Shown: piece after piece, positions 22,647 through 30,519 of the stretch | How positions within the stretch are numbered: position 1 is the first letter of the stretch | Layout of the letters: each line of letters starts with the position of its first letter | Source: Streptomyces olivochromogenes | Lineage (GTDB): Bacteria; Actinomycetota; Actinomycetes; Streptomycetales; Streptomycetaceae | DNA length: 64,000 bases | Assembly: GCF_001514115.1 (NCBI RefSeq) | Contig: NZ_KQ948479.1 | Coordinates: 1-64,000, forward strand | Reading direction: 5' to 3' | Notes under the pieces: generated by a model | Told to the model about the DNA's origin: nothing | Seen by the model: the letters and a program-made list of their open reading frames with translations, nothing else | The model's database searches: none | Made by a program: the position numbers and the translations under genes

Positions 22647-23678
22647 TCACAGCCCGATCCCGATCAGCGCGTTGTCGTCCTCGTCCCACTGGTCGACGAT
22701 CTGCATGTAGCCGTCCAGGACCTTCGAGCCGTCGGCGTGCCCGGTTACCGCGGCAATGGCCTTGCGGTCCTTCCCGGCGCGGCGTGCCTCGGTGGCCATG
22801 CCGGAGCGCACGGAGTGCCCGGTGAAGAGTTCCTCGAACCCGGCGCGTAGTCCGGCCGCGGTGATGAGGTCGCCGGCGCGCTGCGGGGTGAGGCCCTGCG
22901 GCTGTACGGATCCGGTGTGGTGGATCCGGCGGAAGGCGTGCCGGTCCGGGTCGGCGATCTGTGCGGCGTCGCGCCAGGCCTGCCAGGCGAGTACGGGGCA
23001 GGTGGCCGCATGCTGTCCGTACGGCACTGCGACGGTGCGGGGTTCGGTCTTGGAGACGCGGACGTCGACCAGGAGGCCCTTGTCGTCGTCGCGGATGTTC
23101 CGCAGCCGGAGCCCGGCGAGCTCGGCGCGGCGTGCGGCGATGGAGAACCCGAGCAGGATCATCGCGCGGTCGCGGATGCCGAAGATGTCGGTGTCGCACT
23201 TGGAGACGATGAGGCGGAGATCGACCAGGCGCATTGCGGGGGCCTTCCCGCGGCCGCGCGCGGGCTCCTCTGCCTCGTCGGCCTTCTTCTGGTAGTCCTT
23301 CAGCAACTCGCGGGCCGCCTTGGTGGCTTCCGGGTCCACGATGACGCTGTGCTGCTGCCGCAGGGTGACGGTGACGCCGGCGAGCTTGCGGTCGACGGTG
23401 GAGTAGGCGCGCTTCTCCCGGTTCCACAGGTAGTCGACGAACGCGCGCAGCGTGCCGCGCGTGGCGGCGGTGGGCGGGATCTGGAGCTGGGCGCAGAACG
23501 CGGTCCAGGTCTTCCAGTCCCCGGCGTAGGCGCGGGTGGTGTTGTCGGGGCGCTGGTCCTGCGCGTGGGTGTCGGAGGCGGCGTCGAGGGCGGCGAGGCG
23601 GGCGCGCAGCTCGTCGTCGAACTCTGCGGGGAGCGGGGGGCGTTCGTCCGGTCTGGCGGGAAGTCTGCCGGTGCTCAT
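22647..23678 (-). CDS. Tyrosine site-specific recombinase
   Basis: 343 aa, an intact phage-integrase-family enzyme. The N-terminal SAM-like domain contains NTTRAYAGDWKTWTAFC. The catalytic residues are visible: Arg in SIAARRAELAGLRL, the Lys strand (VSKTEPRTVAVPYG), HSVRSGMATEARRAG (HxxR), VTGHADGSKVLDGYMQ (His and Tyr). It could integrate the element or resolve multimers of the plasmid form. The start overlaps the upstream stop (ATGA). It faces the truncated recombinase at 20549. No tRNA-derived attachment site is visible in the flanks. Confidence 0.85.
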   Translation of the reverse strand: MSTGRLPARPDERPPLPAEFDDELRARLAALDAASDTHAQDQRPDNTTRAYAGDWKTWTAFCAQLQIPPTAATRGTLRAFVDYLWNREKRAYSTVDRKLAGVTVTLRQQHSVIVDPEATKAARELLKDYQKKADEAEEPARGRGKAPAMRLVDLRLIVSKCDTDIFGIRDRAMILLGFSIAARRAELAGLRLRNIRDDDKGLLVDVRVSKTEPRTVAVPYGQHAATCPVLAWQAWRDAAQIADPDRHAFRRIHHTGSVQPQGLTPQRAGDLITAAGLRAGFEELFTGHSVRSGMATEARRAGKDRKAIAAVTGHADGSKVLDGYMQIVDQWDEDDNALIGIGL

Positions 23679-23959
23679 CGAGTCGGCCCGTTCTGCGGGA
23701 TGAGGTCTCCGCCGTGTTCTCGGTTCATCTCGCAGACTTCCTCCCACGTTCGGGCGAACTGAAAGTAAGCGGCGCGTGGGTCGTCGGCAAGGACGTGCCC
23801 CAATTCGCGGCGGGTGCGCTCGCGCTCGGAGTGCGCGGCCTGTTCGGCTCGCCACTCGACGATCTCGTCTGGTGTGGCGTCCATGAGGATGAACGTGTCG
23901 GTGATGCTGGAGAACACGGCGAGCAGGCCGTCTGGTTGCTTGATGATCTGCTGTCCCAT
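23675..23959 (-). CDS. Hypothetical protein (94 aa)
   Basis: MGQQIIKQPDGLLAVFSSIT begins a strand-rich part with DTFILMDATPDEIVEW, followed by charged helices (AHSERERTRRELGHVLADD). Overlap with the recombinase start (ATGA) suggests co-expression, possibly as a regulator or directionality factor, though no helix-turn-helix is evident. Confidence 0.55.
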   Translation of the reverse strand: MGQQIIKQPDGLLAVFSSITDTFILMDATPDEIVEWRAEQAAHSERERTRRELGHVLADDPRAAYFQFARTWEEVCEMNREHGGDLIPQNGPTR

Positions 23960-23969
23960 TGCGGCCGCC

Positions 23970-24260
23970 TCAGTTCTTCCATTCGGGCAGGAAGTCGGGG
24001 TGGTCGCGCCACTGCCGGGCCGCGATCGTCAGGAAGAAGTGCAGCGTGCTCGGGTTGTCGCCGCGCGCGATCTCAGCCTGGGCGGCGCCCTTGATGACGG
24101 TCGTCATGTCGAGGAGGGCCTGGTGGGGCCGATCTTCGGTGGAGCTGTACGGGATGGCGTCGCGCAGTGGCTTGACGCGAGCGTTGATGAAGTCGATGAC
24201 CTTGTCGATGTCGTCCATGGTCTTGGCTAGTGGCGGTGTGTAGGCGTCGGCCTGAGTCAT
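23970..24260 (-). CDS. Hypothetical protein with leaderless start (96 aa)
   Basis: Starts MTQADAYTPPLAKTMDDIDK. A consensus -10 TAGAAT (minus strand, 24274-24269) lies so close that transcription would begin at or next to the ATG, predicting a leaderless mRNA. A GTG two codons upstream is the alternative. The protein is helical (DDIDKVIDFINARVKPLRDA). It heads the minus-strand unit that includes the tyrosine recombinase. Confidence 0.6.
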   Translation of the reverse strand: MTQADAYTPPLAKTMDDIDKVIDFINARVKPLRDAIPYSSTEDRPHQALLDMTTVIKGAAQAEIARGDNPSTLHFFLTIAARQWRDHPDFLPEWKN

Positions 24261-24268
24261 GGTCACAT

Positions 24269-24298
24269 TCTATCGATCTTCGCTGGCCATATGTGAGC
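24269..24298 (-). promoter_or_regulatory. Leaderless-type promoter of recombinase operon
   Basis: -10 TAGAAT (24274-24269), with a weak -35-like TCACAT 18 bp upstream (24298-24293). It diverges from the 24388 promoter. Confidence 0.6.
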
Positions 24299-24387
24299 TT
24301 ATCGCGTCTCACGGGGCGTCAGATTCTTCGTCAGGAGCGATTCTCCGGGTCGGGACGCACGGGGGATGGATTCCGTCTCGACATCCC

Positions 24388-24417
24388 TTGCAACTTCGCC
24401 TCACCGTGAGGCATACT
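24388..24417 (+). promoter_or_regulatory. Promoter with palindrome inside the spacer
   Basis: TTGCAA (24388-24393), 18-bp spacer, CATACT (24412-24417). The spacer is mostly the palindrome GCCTCACCGTGAGGC (24398-24412), so a bound repressor would block RNA polymerase. It fires toward 24470 and is a candidate control point of lysogeny. Confidence 0.6.
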
Positions 24418-24469
24418 GAAGTCCTGAGGTCGAGGGAACAGCCCGAAGCCCAGCAAGAGGGGGAACACC

Positions 24470-24649
24470 ATGACCTTCACCAGCCGCGACCTCCGCGACC
24501 AGATCGTCACTGCCACCGACGCCAGCGACGGCGAATACGACGTCGACGCCATCGTCGAGGAGATCGTGGCCGCACACGGCGCCGTCGACATCGACACCCT
24601 CGACACCGACGAGTTCTGGGCCATCGTCGGCAAGCACGCCACCGCCTGA
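24470..24649 (+). CDS. Small acidic protein (59 aa)
   Basis: MTFTSRDLRDQIVTATDASD opens an acidic helical protein; GAGGGGGAACACC precedes the ATG. It is the first gene behind the palindromic promoter and is joined to the HTH gene by a TGATG overlap. It could be a partner of the HTH protein. No family recognised. Confidence 0.6.
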   Translation: MTFTSRDLRDQIVTATDASDGEYDVDAIVEEIVAAHGAVDIDTLDTDEFWAIVGKHATA

Positions 24650-24873
24650 TGGCTGCCGAGCCCGAGCGGTGGACGATCGCCGAGGTGGCTTCCTACCTCG
24701 GTGCAGCGTCCACCGGAAGCGCCCGCAAGACACTGTCCCGATGGGGCGTGAAGGCCGTCGCCCGCCAGCCTGGCCGCGCTGGCGCCAGCCTTTACGACGC
24801 TGAACAGATCCGCGCGGCGCGATCCTCCGCGCCCGGGCAGGGCGCCCGAACCGACCGCGCCACCGAGGAGTGA
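24649..24873 (+). CDS. Small HTH DNA-binding protein (74 aa)
   Basis: Begins MAAEPERWTIAEVASYLGAA, the first helix of a helix_17/MerR-type domain, followed by RKTLSRWGVKAVARQPGRAG and YDAEQIRAA, where basic residues would contact DNA. One-base overlap with the previous gene. Likely binds the palindrome in its own promoter or the divergent one. It resembles small phage excisionase/repressor proteins. Confidence 0.7.
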   Translation: MAAEPERWTIAEVASYLGAASTGSARKTLSRWGVKAVARQPGRAGASLYDAEQIRAARSSAPGQGARTDRATEE

Positions 24874-24884
24874 GGACACCGACG

Positions 24885-25358
24885 GTGAGCGAATCCAGCA
24901 CGCAGCCCCCAGAGCAAAAAGCCGCCGCGACCCTCGCCCGCGAGTGCACCGACCTTGCGGCAGTCGTCCTTTGGTGCGCCGACCGAGTCCGGTCCGTCGA
25001 CGACAGCCCGGCGGTACAGGACGCAGCCGATCACCTGCACGACCTGTCCGTCAGGGCGCGAGCCGACATGACACCGATCACGGACTACTGGTCCAATCCG
25101 GACAGGGCCTCAATCATCCGCTGGTGTGCGCAGGATATTCACTCCATGGGCGGCGATGCTGACGTGGAGCGTGCCGCCGAATACCTGGACGACCTGGCCC
25201 TGGAAGCACAGGAGGCGCACGACGAAGCGGAGGCGCAGGCCAACTTGGATGCACTCGTGCCGCTTGCCGAGAGCCTGACCGCTTGCGGGTGCACCACGGG
25301 TTCGCCAGGCATGTACGAAGGACCAGCCCGGGATTGCCCCCTCCACGGCAAGAAGTGA
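24885..25358 (+). CDS. Hypothetical acidic protein (157 aa)
   Basis: The GTG start reads VSESSTQPPEQKAAATLARE, preceded by GAGGACACCGACG; the next gene has the same leader, which favours this start over an earlier GTG overlapping the HTH stop. A repeated unit is visible: ADRVRSVDDSPAVQDAADHL and AQDIHSMGGDADVERAAEYL, each after a WCA tripeptide, so the protein contains an internal duplication. It ends with CGCTTGS and CPLHGKK. Function unknown. Confidence 0.6.
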   Translation: MSESSTQPPEQKAAATLARECTDLAAVVLWCADRVRSVDDSPAVQDAADHLHDLSVRARADMTPITDYWSNPDRASIIRWCAQDIHSMGGDADVERAAEYLDDLALEAQEAHDEAEAQANLDALVPLAESLTACGCTTGSPGMYEGPARDCPLHGKK

Positions 25359-25369
25359 GGACACCGACC

Positions 25370-25771
25370 GTGAACACCGACATCTGGAACGTCCAGAGGT
25401 TCGATCAGACGCTGGGCGTCTACTCCAATCCCGAGGCTGCCCGGGCGCACGGCGACCACGCCATCCACGCCCACTTCCGCCACCACATGGACCGTCACAG
25501 GGTTCCCGACAGCCACCGGGTCATCGACTGGCGCGTGGACTGCTGCGGGCACCTGTACGGCCCCGGCCAGTTCAACCACACCGCGTACCCAGAGAAGCAT
25601 GCAGAGGGATGCTCACGGCAGAAGTCCGGCCTGCTGGTCCTACGCCCGTTCTGGGCCGCGAGCGGCACGAAGGTCGGCACCGGTCACGTCAGCACTGATT
25701 GGGAGATCTGGCAGGGCGTGGCCTGCGACCGGTTCGATCCCAGCTTCGATCCGAGCACAGTGCTCGTATAG
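25370..25771 (+). CDS. Hypothetical His/Cys-containing protein (133 aa)
   Basis: The GTG start has the same GAGGACACCGACC leader as the gene before. Reads VNTDIWNVQRFDQTLGVYSN. Many His residues (HGDHAIHAHFRHHMDRH) and CCGHLYGP suggest metal binding. The Trp-containing end (STDWEIWQGVACDRFD) is distinctive. Last gene of this operon, before a perfect terminator. Confidence 0.6.
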   Translation: MNTDIWNVQRFDQTLGVYSNPEAARAHGDHAIHAHFRHHMDRHRVPDSHRVIDWRVDCCGHLYGPGQFNHTAYPEKHAEGCSRQKSGLLVLRPFWAASGTKVGTGHVSTDWEIWQGVACDRFDPSFDPSTVLV

Positions 25772-25783
25772 GTCTGTCAACGA

Positions 25784-25818
25784 CGACGCCCCGGCTGAGG
25801 AAAGCAGCCGGGGCGTCG
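25784..25818 (+). terminator. Perfect 14-bp hairpin terminator
   Basis: CGACGCCCCGGCTG (25784-25797) and CAGCCGGGGCGTCG (25805-25818) pair without mismatch around a 7-nt loop, directly after the 25771 stop. Confidence 0.8.
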
Positions 25819-26386
25819 CCATGCAGGCTATCCGCTGGCGTCGAAAATCGGTCAACCAGCAAAACCGCAGGCTAGCGTTGCCTAGCGGAAGGAAGCGGAG
25901 CGTAGCAGTTCCTTGCGAATTACCCGCGAGTTCCTTTGGGTTCCCGTCACTTCACCTGCTCGGATGATGCCGATGGCTGGGTATGGCAGAGCCGCCTGCG
26001 AGAGGTCAGGTTTCTGTCATACCGTTCCCGAACTCGCAGGAGAAACCGGCTTACGGGGAGAAGAGCATGACCATGCGGCGAGAAAGTGGGGACTGTCACA
26101 TCCGGCATGAGGAACGTCGCGTTCCCCCGGGTTGGTTAGGCGTTGGTTCGGATCTGAGTTGCTCTGAGTGGTTGTCAGTGGCCCTTCGAGCGATGACGAA
26201 CCGTCACCAGTCGTCCGCTCAGGGCGTCGTCTTGATGCTCGGACGCCCCGGTGTACGTGGCGCGTCGTAGACTGCGGGATGCAGAAGGACCCCATTCCCA
26301 GCACGAGTTGTCGAGGCCCGTGTGTTGGGAGGGGTCCCTGCGTGATGTTCCATCCGCCCCAGTAGAAGGAAGAGGATAGATACACC
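25819..26386. other. Structured spacer, mostly non-coding
   Basis: The base composition is less GC-rich than the neighbours. Visible elements: GTTGGTT at 26131 and 26142, TCTGAGT at 26153 and 26163, the inverted repeat TGACGAACCGTCA (26194-26206) and GCTAG/CTAGC arms near 25871-25887. Repeats spaced about 10-11 bp suggest a protein-binding array. One weak ORF lies at 26067-26270. Confidence 0.5.
26067..26270 (+). CDS. Possible small protein (67 aa)
   Basis: MTMRRESGDCHIRHEERRVP follows GGGGAGAAGAGC at good spacing. Third-position GC is lower than in other genes and no family is evident, so this may be chance or recently acquired sequence. It overlaps the phased repeats noted for this region. 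Confidence 0.3.
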   Translation: MTMRRESGDCHIRHEERRVPPGWLGVGSDLSCSEWLSVALRAMTNRHQSSAQGVVLMLGRPGVRGAS

Positions 26387-26572
26387 GTGAAACACCTTAA
26401 CAAGGATCCCGACGGTTCAGACAGTAGCGTCCAACGGATCCGCGTGAAGATTCGCGATTGGATGAAGCGCAACGGCCGTGCTGTCCACGACCAGATGATC
26501 CGAGGCGCCTCGTACAGCCTTGGCAGCGGGGCCGTGAGCCTCCTCATCGTCTGGTTCGAAGCCCGCCACTGA
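26387..26572 (+). CDS. Small amphipathic/membrane protein (61 aa)
   Basis: The GTG start follows AGGAAGAGG. The N-terminal part is basic and hydrophilic (SSVQRIRVKIRDWMKRNGRA); the end is hydrophobic (SYSLGSGAVSLLIVWFEARH), one possible membrane helix. Last plus-strand gene before the convergent lysis module. Function unknown; a toxin or holin-regulator role is only speculation. Confidence 0.5.
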   Translation: MKHLNKDPDGSDSSVQRIRVKIRDWMKRNGRAVHDQMIRGASYSLGSGAVSLLIVWFEARH

Positions 26573-26588
26573 CGGCGAAGAGGTCCTC

Positions 26589-26622
26589 GATGACCCCCGC
26601 GGGAGGATCCGTGGGGGTCATC
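26589..26622. terminator. Bidirectional terminator between converging units
   Basis: GATGACCCCCGCGG pairs with CCGTGGGGGTCATC around a 6-nt loop, between the plus gene ending at 26572 and the minus gene ending at 26635. Confidence 0.75.
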
Positions 26623-26634
26623 TGCGTTGTACGG

Positions 26635-26799
26635 CTACTTCGCCCGCCCGGCTTCCACCTTGGCCAGGCAGACGACGCACAGGGGGCAGCCGCCGAGCCC
26701 GTACCGGTGGGTGGGGTGGCCGCAGCCCGCGCACGGGCCGACCTGGGCGGGCGCGCACACGGGGGCGGGAGGGACGGGACGGGCCGCAGTGGTGCTCAT
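26635..26799 (-). CDS. Small zinc-ribbon protein (54 aa)
   Basis: MSTTAARPVPPAPVCAPAQV leads into CAGCGHPTHRYGLGGCPLCVVC, two CxxC pairs with His residues, a compact zinc ribbon. It is the most distal gene of the late region, next to the convergent terminator. Probably nucleic-acid or protein binding. Confidence 0.55.
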   Translation of the reverse strand: MSTTAARPVPPAPVCAPAQVGPCAGCGHPTHRYGLGGCPLCVVCLAKVEAGRAK

Positions 26800-26905
26800 G
26801 GCGCCATCGTACGTACGTGCGGGTATCCAGCACAGCAGAGTGCCCCCGCTCCCCCGCCGTGTGGCGGGTGGAGCGGGGGCACTGTCATGCGGTTCGTCAG
26901 GGTCG

Positions 26906-27598
26906 TCAGGTGCGGCGCAACAGCCCCAGAGGCAGCAGCGGAGAGGGACTGTCACTCGGCGACGGCTGCTCGCTAGGACTCGGACTGGGCGCGGGTGACG
27001 GGCTGGCCGTGCTGGTCTGCACACAGTGATAGCGCGGATTGTCCGGGTCAAAGTTGTCGACCGCGGTGCACTGGTACTCGTTGCCGTCCTGGTCGGTGTA
27101 CGTCCAGGACTTTGGAGGAGAACCGTTACTGCCATCCTTGCCCGGCGCGCCGCTCGCGCCCTCGGCTCCCGTGGGCCCGGCAGGTCCCGCGGGGCCGGCC
27201 ACCGTGGAGTTCGCTCCCGGGGCGCCCGACGGTCCCGGGGCGCCCGACGGTCCCGGAGGGCCGGTCGGCCCGGGGCTCGGGGTGATGGTGGGGGCGGCCT
27301 TGCCCGGCTGCCCAGACGCACCCGTCGGGCCAGGGGGCCCGGACGGTCCGATCAAGCCCGCCGTGCCGGCAGAACCACGCGGCCCAGCCACTGGGGTACC
27401 GCCCAGTGATTTGACCTGCGCCGCAAGGAGGTCACTGCGATGTCGCTCAGCCGAAAGGTTCTGCGACATCATCAGGAACCCAGTAACAACGGCGGCCAGC
27501 GTGCCAGCCGCCAAGGCGATCGCCGCAGCAGCGACCAGGTTGCCCCGCCGGTGTCGCCTACGTGCTTCCACCCGGCTGCCAGAACTCGGGGGATTCAT
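26906..27598 (-). CDS. Collagen-like membrane-anchored protein
   Basis: 230 aa. A basic N-terminus and one transmembrane helix (about 20-45) are followed by Gly-X-Y triplets from about residue 72 to 165 (GPSGPPGPTGASGQPG, GPTGPPGPSGAPGPSG) that should form a collagen triple helix. Next comes a small Cys/Trp region (SWTYTDQDGNEYQCTAVDNF) and a Ser/Pro-rich tail. With the N-terminus inside, the collagen part would lie outside the cell. It overlaps the next gene by 4 nt and belongs to the lysis cassette. It may be a surface protein or a fibre component. Confidence 0.75.
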   Translation of the reverse strand: MNPPSSGSRVEARRRHRRGNLVAAAAIALAAGTLAAVVTGFLMMSQNLSAERHRSDLLAAQVKSLGGTPVAGPRGSAGTAGLIGPSGPPGPTGASGQPGKAAPTITPSPGPTGPPGPSGAPGPSGAPGANSTVAGPAGPAGPTGAEGASGAPGKDGSNGSPPKSWTYTDQDGNEYQCTAVDNFDPDNPRYHCVQTSTASPSPAPSPSPSEQPSPSDSPSPLLPLGLLRRT

Positions 27599-27939
27599 TT
27601 CCCTCCCATCATGACCAGGATGACCGGGATGACGAGCCCGAGGATCGGGATGATGACCGAGGCGACCATGTAGCGGCGGGTTTGCGTGACCCGGTTAGCG
27701 TCTTGGGAGCGCTGGTTCTGAATGGCGGCCACATCCCGGTCGTGTCTGGTGGCCAGCTGCTCGAGGTCTTTCCCGAGGTCGCTGATGTCCTTCGCCATAG
27801 CCGCCTTTTCCGCGGCGTACACGTCGGCGCTCACCAGCTTGTCGAGACGAGCGTTGATCAACGCCATGTCCTCGCGGACATCGCCTCTCAAGAGCTGGAT
27901 GAGCCGTCCCAGCTCGCCCAGAGACGGCTCATCGGCCAT
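27595..27939 (-). CDS. Coiled-coil tail-anchored membrane protein (holin-like candidate)
   Basis: 114 aa. A long helical coiled coil (RLDKLVSADVYAAEKAAMAK) ends in a C-terminal transmembrane helix (MVASVIIPILGLVIPVILVM). Proteins of this plan often sit in actinophage lysis cassettes beside the holin. It may act as a second holin or antiholin. Coupled to the collagen-like gene by ATGA. Confidence 0.6.
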   Translation of the reverse strand: MADEPSLGELGRLIQLLRGDVREDMALINARLDKLVSADVYAAEKAAMAKDISDLGKDLEQLATRHDRDVAAIQNQRSQDANRVTQTRRYMVASVIIPILGLVIPVILVMMGGK

Positions 27940-27972
27940 GGCTTGCTCCGGTGGGGGGTGTCGATAACAGGA

Positions 27973-28347
27973 TCAGGCCGCGTGCTCGAGGCTCGGACTC
28001 CTCAGTGCGGCCGCGGGCACCGGAGCGGTGACCTGCGTGCGACTCCACAGGCCGATCACGACGGTGACCAGCGACAGCCACAGGGCCTGGTGGTCGGCGT
28101 CCAGCTTCAAGCCGAAGCCGACCGCGGCGGCCACAAGTGCCTGCGCCAGGTTGAAGACCGCCGCGCCGATGCTGTCGTGAGCCACGACAGCGATGAACAG
28201 GGCGACGCCGCAAGCGGCGACCGTGTTGACGGTGGCCTGCTGGTTCACGGTGGCGTGGAACACGTAGGCCGAGGCGAGCTTCACCAGGATCGAGATGAAG
28301 GCCAGGACCGCGGCGGGCTCGCGCCCAAGGATCTTGATGGAAGGCAT
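27973..28347 (-). CDS. Holin-like multi-pass membrane protein
   Basis: 124 aa with three to four hydrophobic helices: PAAVLAFISILVKLASAYVF, TVAACGVALFIAVVAH, VFNLAQALVAAAVGFGLKLD and LWLSLVTVVIGLW. Starts MPSIKILGRE with GGGAGGA-type spacing. Its position after the amidase gene and its size match actinophage holins, which form the membrane hole that releases the endolysin. Confidence 0.75.
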   Translation of the reverse strand: MPSIKILGREPAAVLAFISILVKLASAYVFHATVNQQATVNTVAACGVALFIAVVAHDSIGAAVFNLAQALVAAAVGFGLKLDADHQALWLSLVTVVIGLWSRTQVTAPVPAAALRSPSLEHAA

Positions 28348-28373
28348 GGGAGGAACCGTTCTGCGAGTAGGGG

Positions 28374-29555
28374 TCAGTCGGTGATGGTGAAGCCGTGCTT
28401 GGAGCCGAGCTTCGCGAGGGAGGTCTTGCCGGGGATGCCGTCGGCGGCGCTGCCGGTGTAGCCCAGCCGCCCCTGCCACGCCTTGTAGGCGTTGACGGTG
28501 AGCGTGCCGAACGATCCGTCGACGTACTGGGAGGCGAGGAGCTTCTCCGCGGCGAGCGCCCGCTCGACCAGCAGCACCTCGGCCTTGTGCGTCGTGTGAC
28601 CCTGTGCCGCGGCCGGGTCGTGCTTCGCCGCGTACACGACGTGCGCAAGGGAGACCTTCGGCTTCGTGGCCGGCTTCGGCGGGACGGGCGGGGGCGGGGT
28701 GGGAGCGACCGCCTTCCCCGGGACCTTGGTGATGTCGATGCCGCCCGGGTCCCAGTGGGTGTTGCCGGGAACGTGGCAGTGCCCGTAGTGCCCAGCCTCG
28801 GACTGCCAGATGACGCGGGAGCGCGGCATTGCTTGGCTCGACGAGGTGACGGGGGGTCCTGCGGGCCAGACGTCGGGGATGTTGTGCGCCCGCCCGGCGG
28901 CGAGGAGCTTGCGGAAGTTCGGCTTGGCGGCCGGATCGAATCCGTCGGTCCAGGGCGGGGACGGCATGGCGACGACCTCGACCTGAATGTTGACCGTGCC
29001 CTCGCGGTTCGTGCGGCGGGTGCCGTCGTTCTGCAACGCCCGGGCGGACTGGGTGAGGGGGCCGAACTGGCCGAGCCTGTCCGTCTTGGGGTCGTACAGC
29101 ACCTGCGGCTCGAACCCTGCGTTGATCAGGTAGGACGCCATCGAGGTGAAGTAGCCGGTGGGGCTGACGGTGACGTGCCAGGTGAACCGGGGGCCCGCTT
29201 CGGGGTGGTCCATGGCGCCGCCGATGACCTGCCCGCCGAGACGCTCGACGCCGTCGATGTAGGCGGGGCCGCTGGGGGCGGTCTGCGGCGCGACGGCGCT
29301 CTCGAGTCCGGGAGCGGGAGCGCGGACGGTGAACGGGGCGGCGTCGACGGGCTGGTACCAGTCGAGGTCGCCGCCCTCCTCGTCGGGACGGAGGACGAAG
29401 AACGCGCCGTCCTGCCGCGGGTGTTCCTTGACGAACCGCGGCACGTCCTCGAGACCAGCGAGGGCCCGCACGGTCTCGACGTGGTCCTGGTCGACCTCGC
29501 CGCAGTAGGTGACGGTCTGGTCGGGGTGGACGATCGCGGCGTGGAATGTGGTCAT
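28374..29555 (-). CDS. Endolysin: amidase with peptidoglycan-binding domain
   Basis: 393 aa. The middle (about 130-290) matches N-acetylmuramoyl-L-alanine amidases: PRFTWHVTVSPTGYFTSMAS and GHYGHCHVPGNTHWDPG, which supply the zinc-binding His. After a Pro-rich linker, a C-terminal peptidoglycan-binding domain follows (VDGSFGTLTVNAYKAWQGRL, DGIPGKTSLAKLG). An N-terminal 100-residue part (TFHAAIVHPDQTVTYCGEVD) is of unknown fold. The start overlaps the upstream gene by one base. It would degrade the cell wall once the holin opens the membrane. Confidence 0.8.
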   Translation of the reverse strand: MTTFHAAIVHPDQTVTYCGEVDQDHVETVRALAGLEDVPRFVKEHPRQDGAFFVLRPDEEGGDLDWYQPVDAAPFTVRAPAPGLESAVAPQTAPSGPAYIDGVERLGGQVIGGAMDHPEAGPRFTWHVTVSPTGYFTSMASYLINAGFEPQVLYDPKTDRLGQFGPLTQSARALQNDGTRRTNREGTVNIQVEVVAMPSPPWTDGFDPAAKPNFRKLLAAGRAHNIPDVWPAGPPVTSSSQAMPRSRVIWQSEAGHYGHCHVPGNTHWDPGGIDITKVPGKAVAPTPPPPVPPKPATKPKVSLAHVVYAAKHDPAAAQGHTTHKAEVLLVERALAAEKLLASQYVDGSFGTLTVNAYKAWQGRLGYTGSAADGIPGKTSLAKLGSKHGFTITD

Positions 29556-30502
29556 CACAGCCCCTTCGTGATGGTGGGGACGTTGTTGTCGTGCGCCCAC
29601 TCGTTCACCAGCGCCACGACCTGAACCAGTCGAGGATCCGCAGAAGGAGTGGGCGACGGAGGAGGGGAAGGAACCGGCGTGGGCGCCGGCGGTACCACGG
29701 CAGGGAACGGCTTGCCGGTGAGAGCGGTGTAGTCCGCGGCGAGCGCCGCCAGGTCGACGCCGGCCAGGAACGCCGGATGCGTCAGGTGCTCAGGGAAGAT
29801 GACGACCCAGGCCTCCTCGACCTTGCGCCGCCAGTAGGCGTCGGTGAACGACGTCTCTTCGGCCCATGTGATGAACCGTTCATCCCCGCCGAGTGGACCC
29901 GGGCCGGCCGCGCCGTAGCCGCCAGTGATGACGGAGTGGCCGCCGTCGTCCGGGCTGGATCGGTGGTAGTCCCAGGGCTTCCCGCTGTCGAAGTCGGTCA
30001 TGTTGGCGGCCTGGACGACGATGCCGGTCCACACGAATCCGAAGATCGCGATGGCGGCCTTGACCTCGTCGGGGCTGGACGGGTCGACCTTGGCGAACGC
30101 GAGAGCCTTCTTCCCGTCCGGGCCGCCGTGCTTGACGAGGTACTCGAGGAGGGTCTGGATGTCCATGCCGTTGTCGTGCGACGAGCCCGGCCCGTTGGTC
30201 TCGGCGGTGCCGTTCGGGTCGAAGCCCGGGTTTTGCGTCTTGTAGACGGCCCAGACCTCGTCCTGCGTCGGGTAGTACTCGGCGCCGAGGATGAAGGTGA
30301 GCAGGCGGCGGACGTTGGCCCACGTGACCGCGACACAGTCACCGGCAACGTCGTTGCCGCGCATCTCCCAGGCGGCGAGCCGCGCAAGGTAGTCGGCTGC
30401 GGCCGGGTGCGCAGGGACCTTGCCGGTGAAGAGCCGGGCGAACTTGAGGGCCGGGGCCTGTTTCGGGGCGCGGCGGCCGTACTTGCGGATGGTGCTGGTC
30501 AA
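29555..30502 (-). CDS. Papain-like cysteine peptidase candidate
   Basis: 315 aa. GNDVAGDCVAVTWANVRRLL (about 50-68) offers a Cys in papain-like context; GGHSVITGGYGAAGPG (about 188) offers a His, and FITWAEETSFTDAYW a strand after it. The pattern Cys ... GHxV ... W resembles C1/C39-type peptidases. A Pro-rich linker ends in a small helical tail. Its place beside the amidase suggests cell-wall or virion maturation, but substrate and activity are not certain. Confidence 0.55.
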   Translation of the reverse strand: MTSTIRKYGRRAPKQAPALKFARLFTGKVPAHPAAADYLARLAAWEMRGNDVAGDCVAVTWANVRRLLTFILGAEYYPTQDEVWAVYKTQNPGFDPNGTAETNGPGSSHDNGMDIQTLLEYLVKHGGPDGKKALAFAKVDPSSPDEVKAAIAIFGFVWTGIVVQAANMTDFDSGKPWDYHRSSPDDGGHSVITGGYGAAGPGPLGGDERFITWAEETSFTDAYWRRKVEEAWVVIFPEHLTHPAFLAGVDLAALAADYTALTGKPFPAVVPPAPTPVPSPPPSPTPSADPRLVQVVALVNEWAHDNNVPTITKGL

Positions 30503-30519
30503 CGAGCCCTCCAGGGCAT

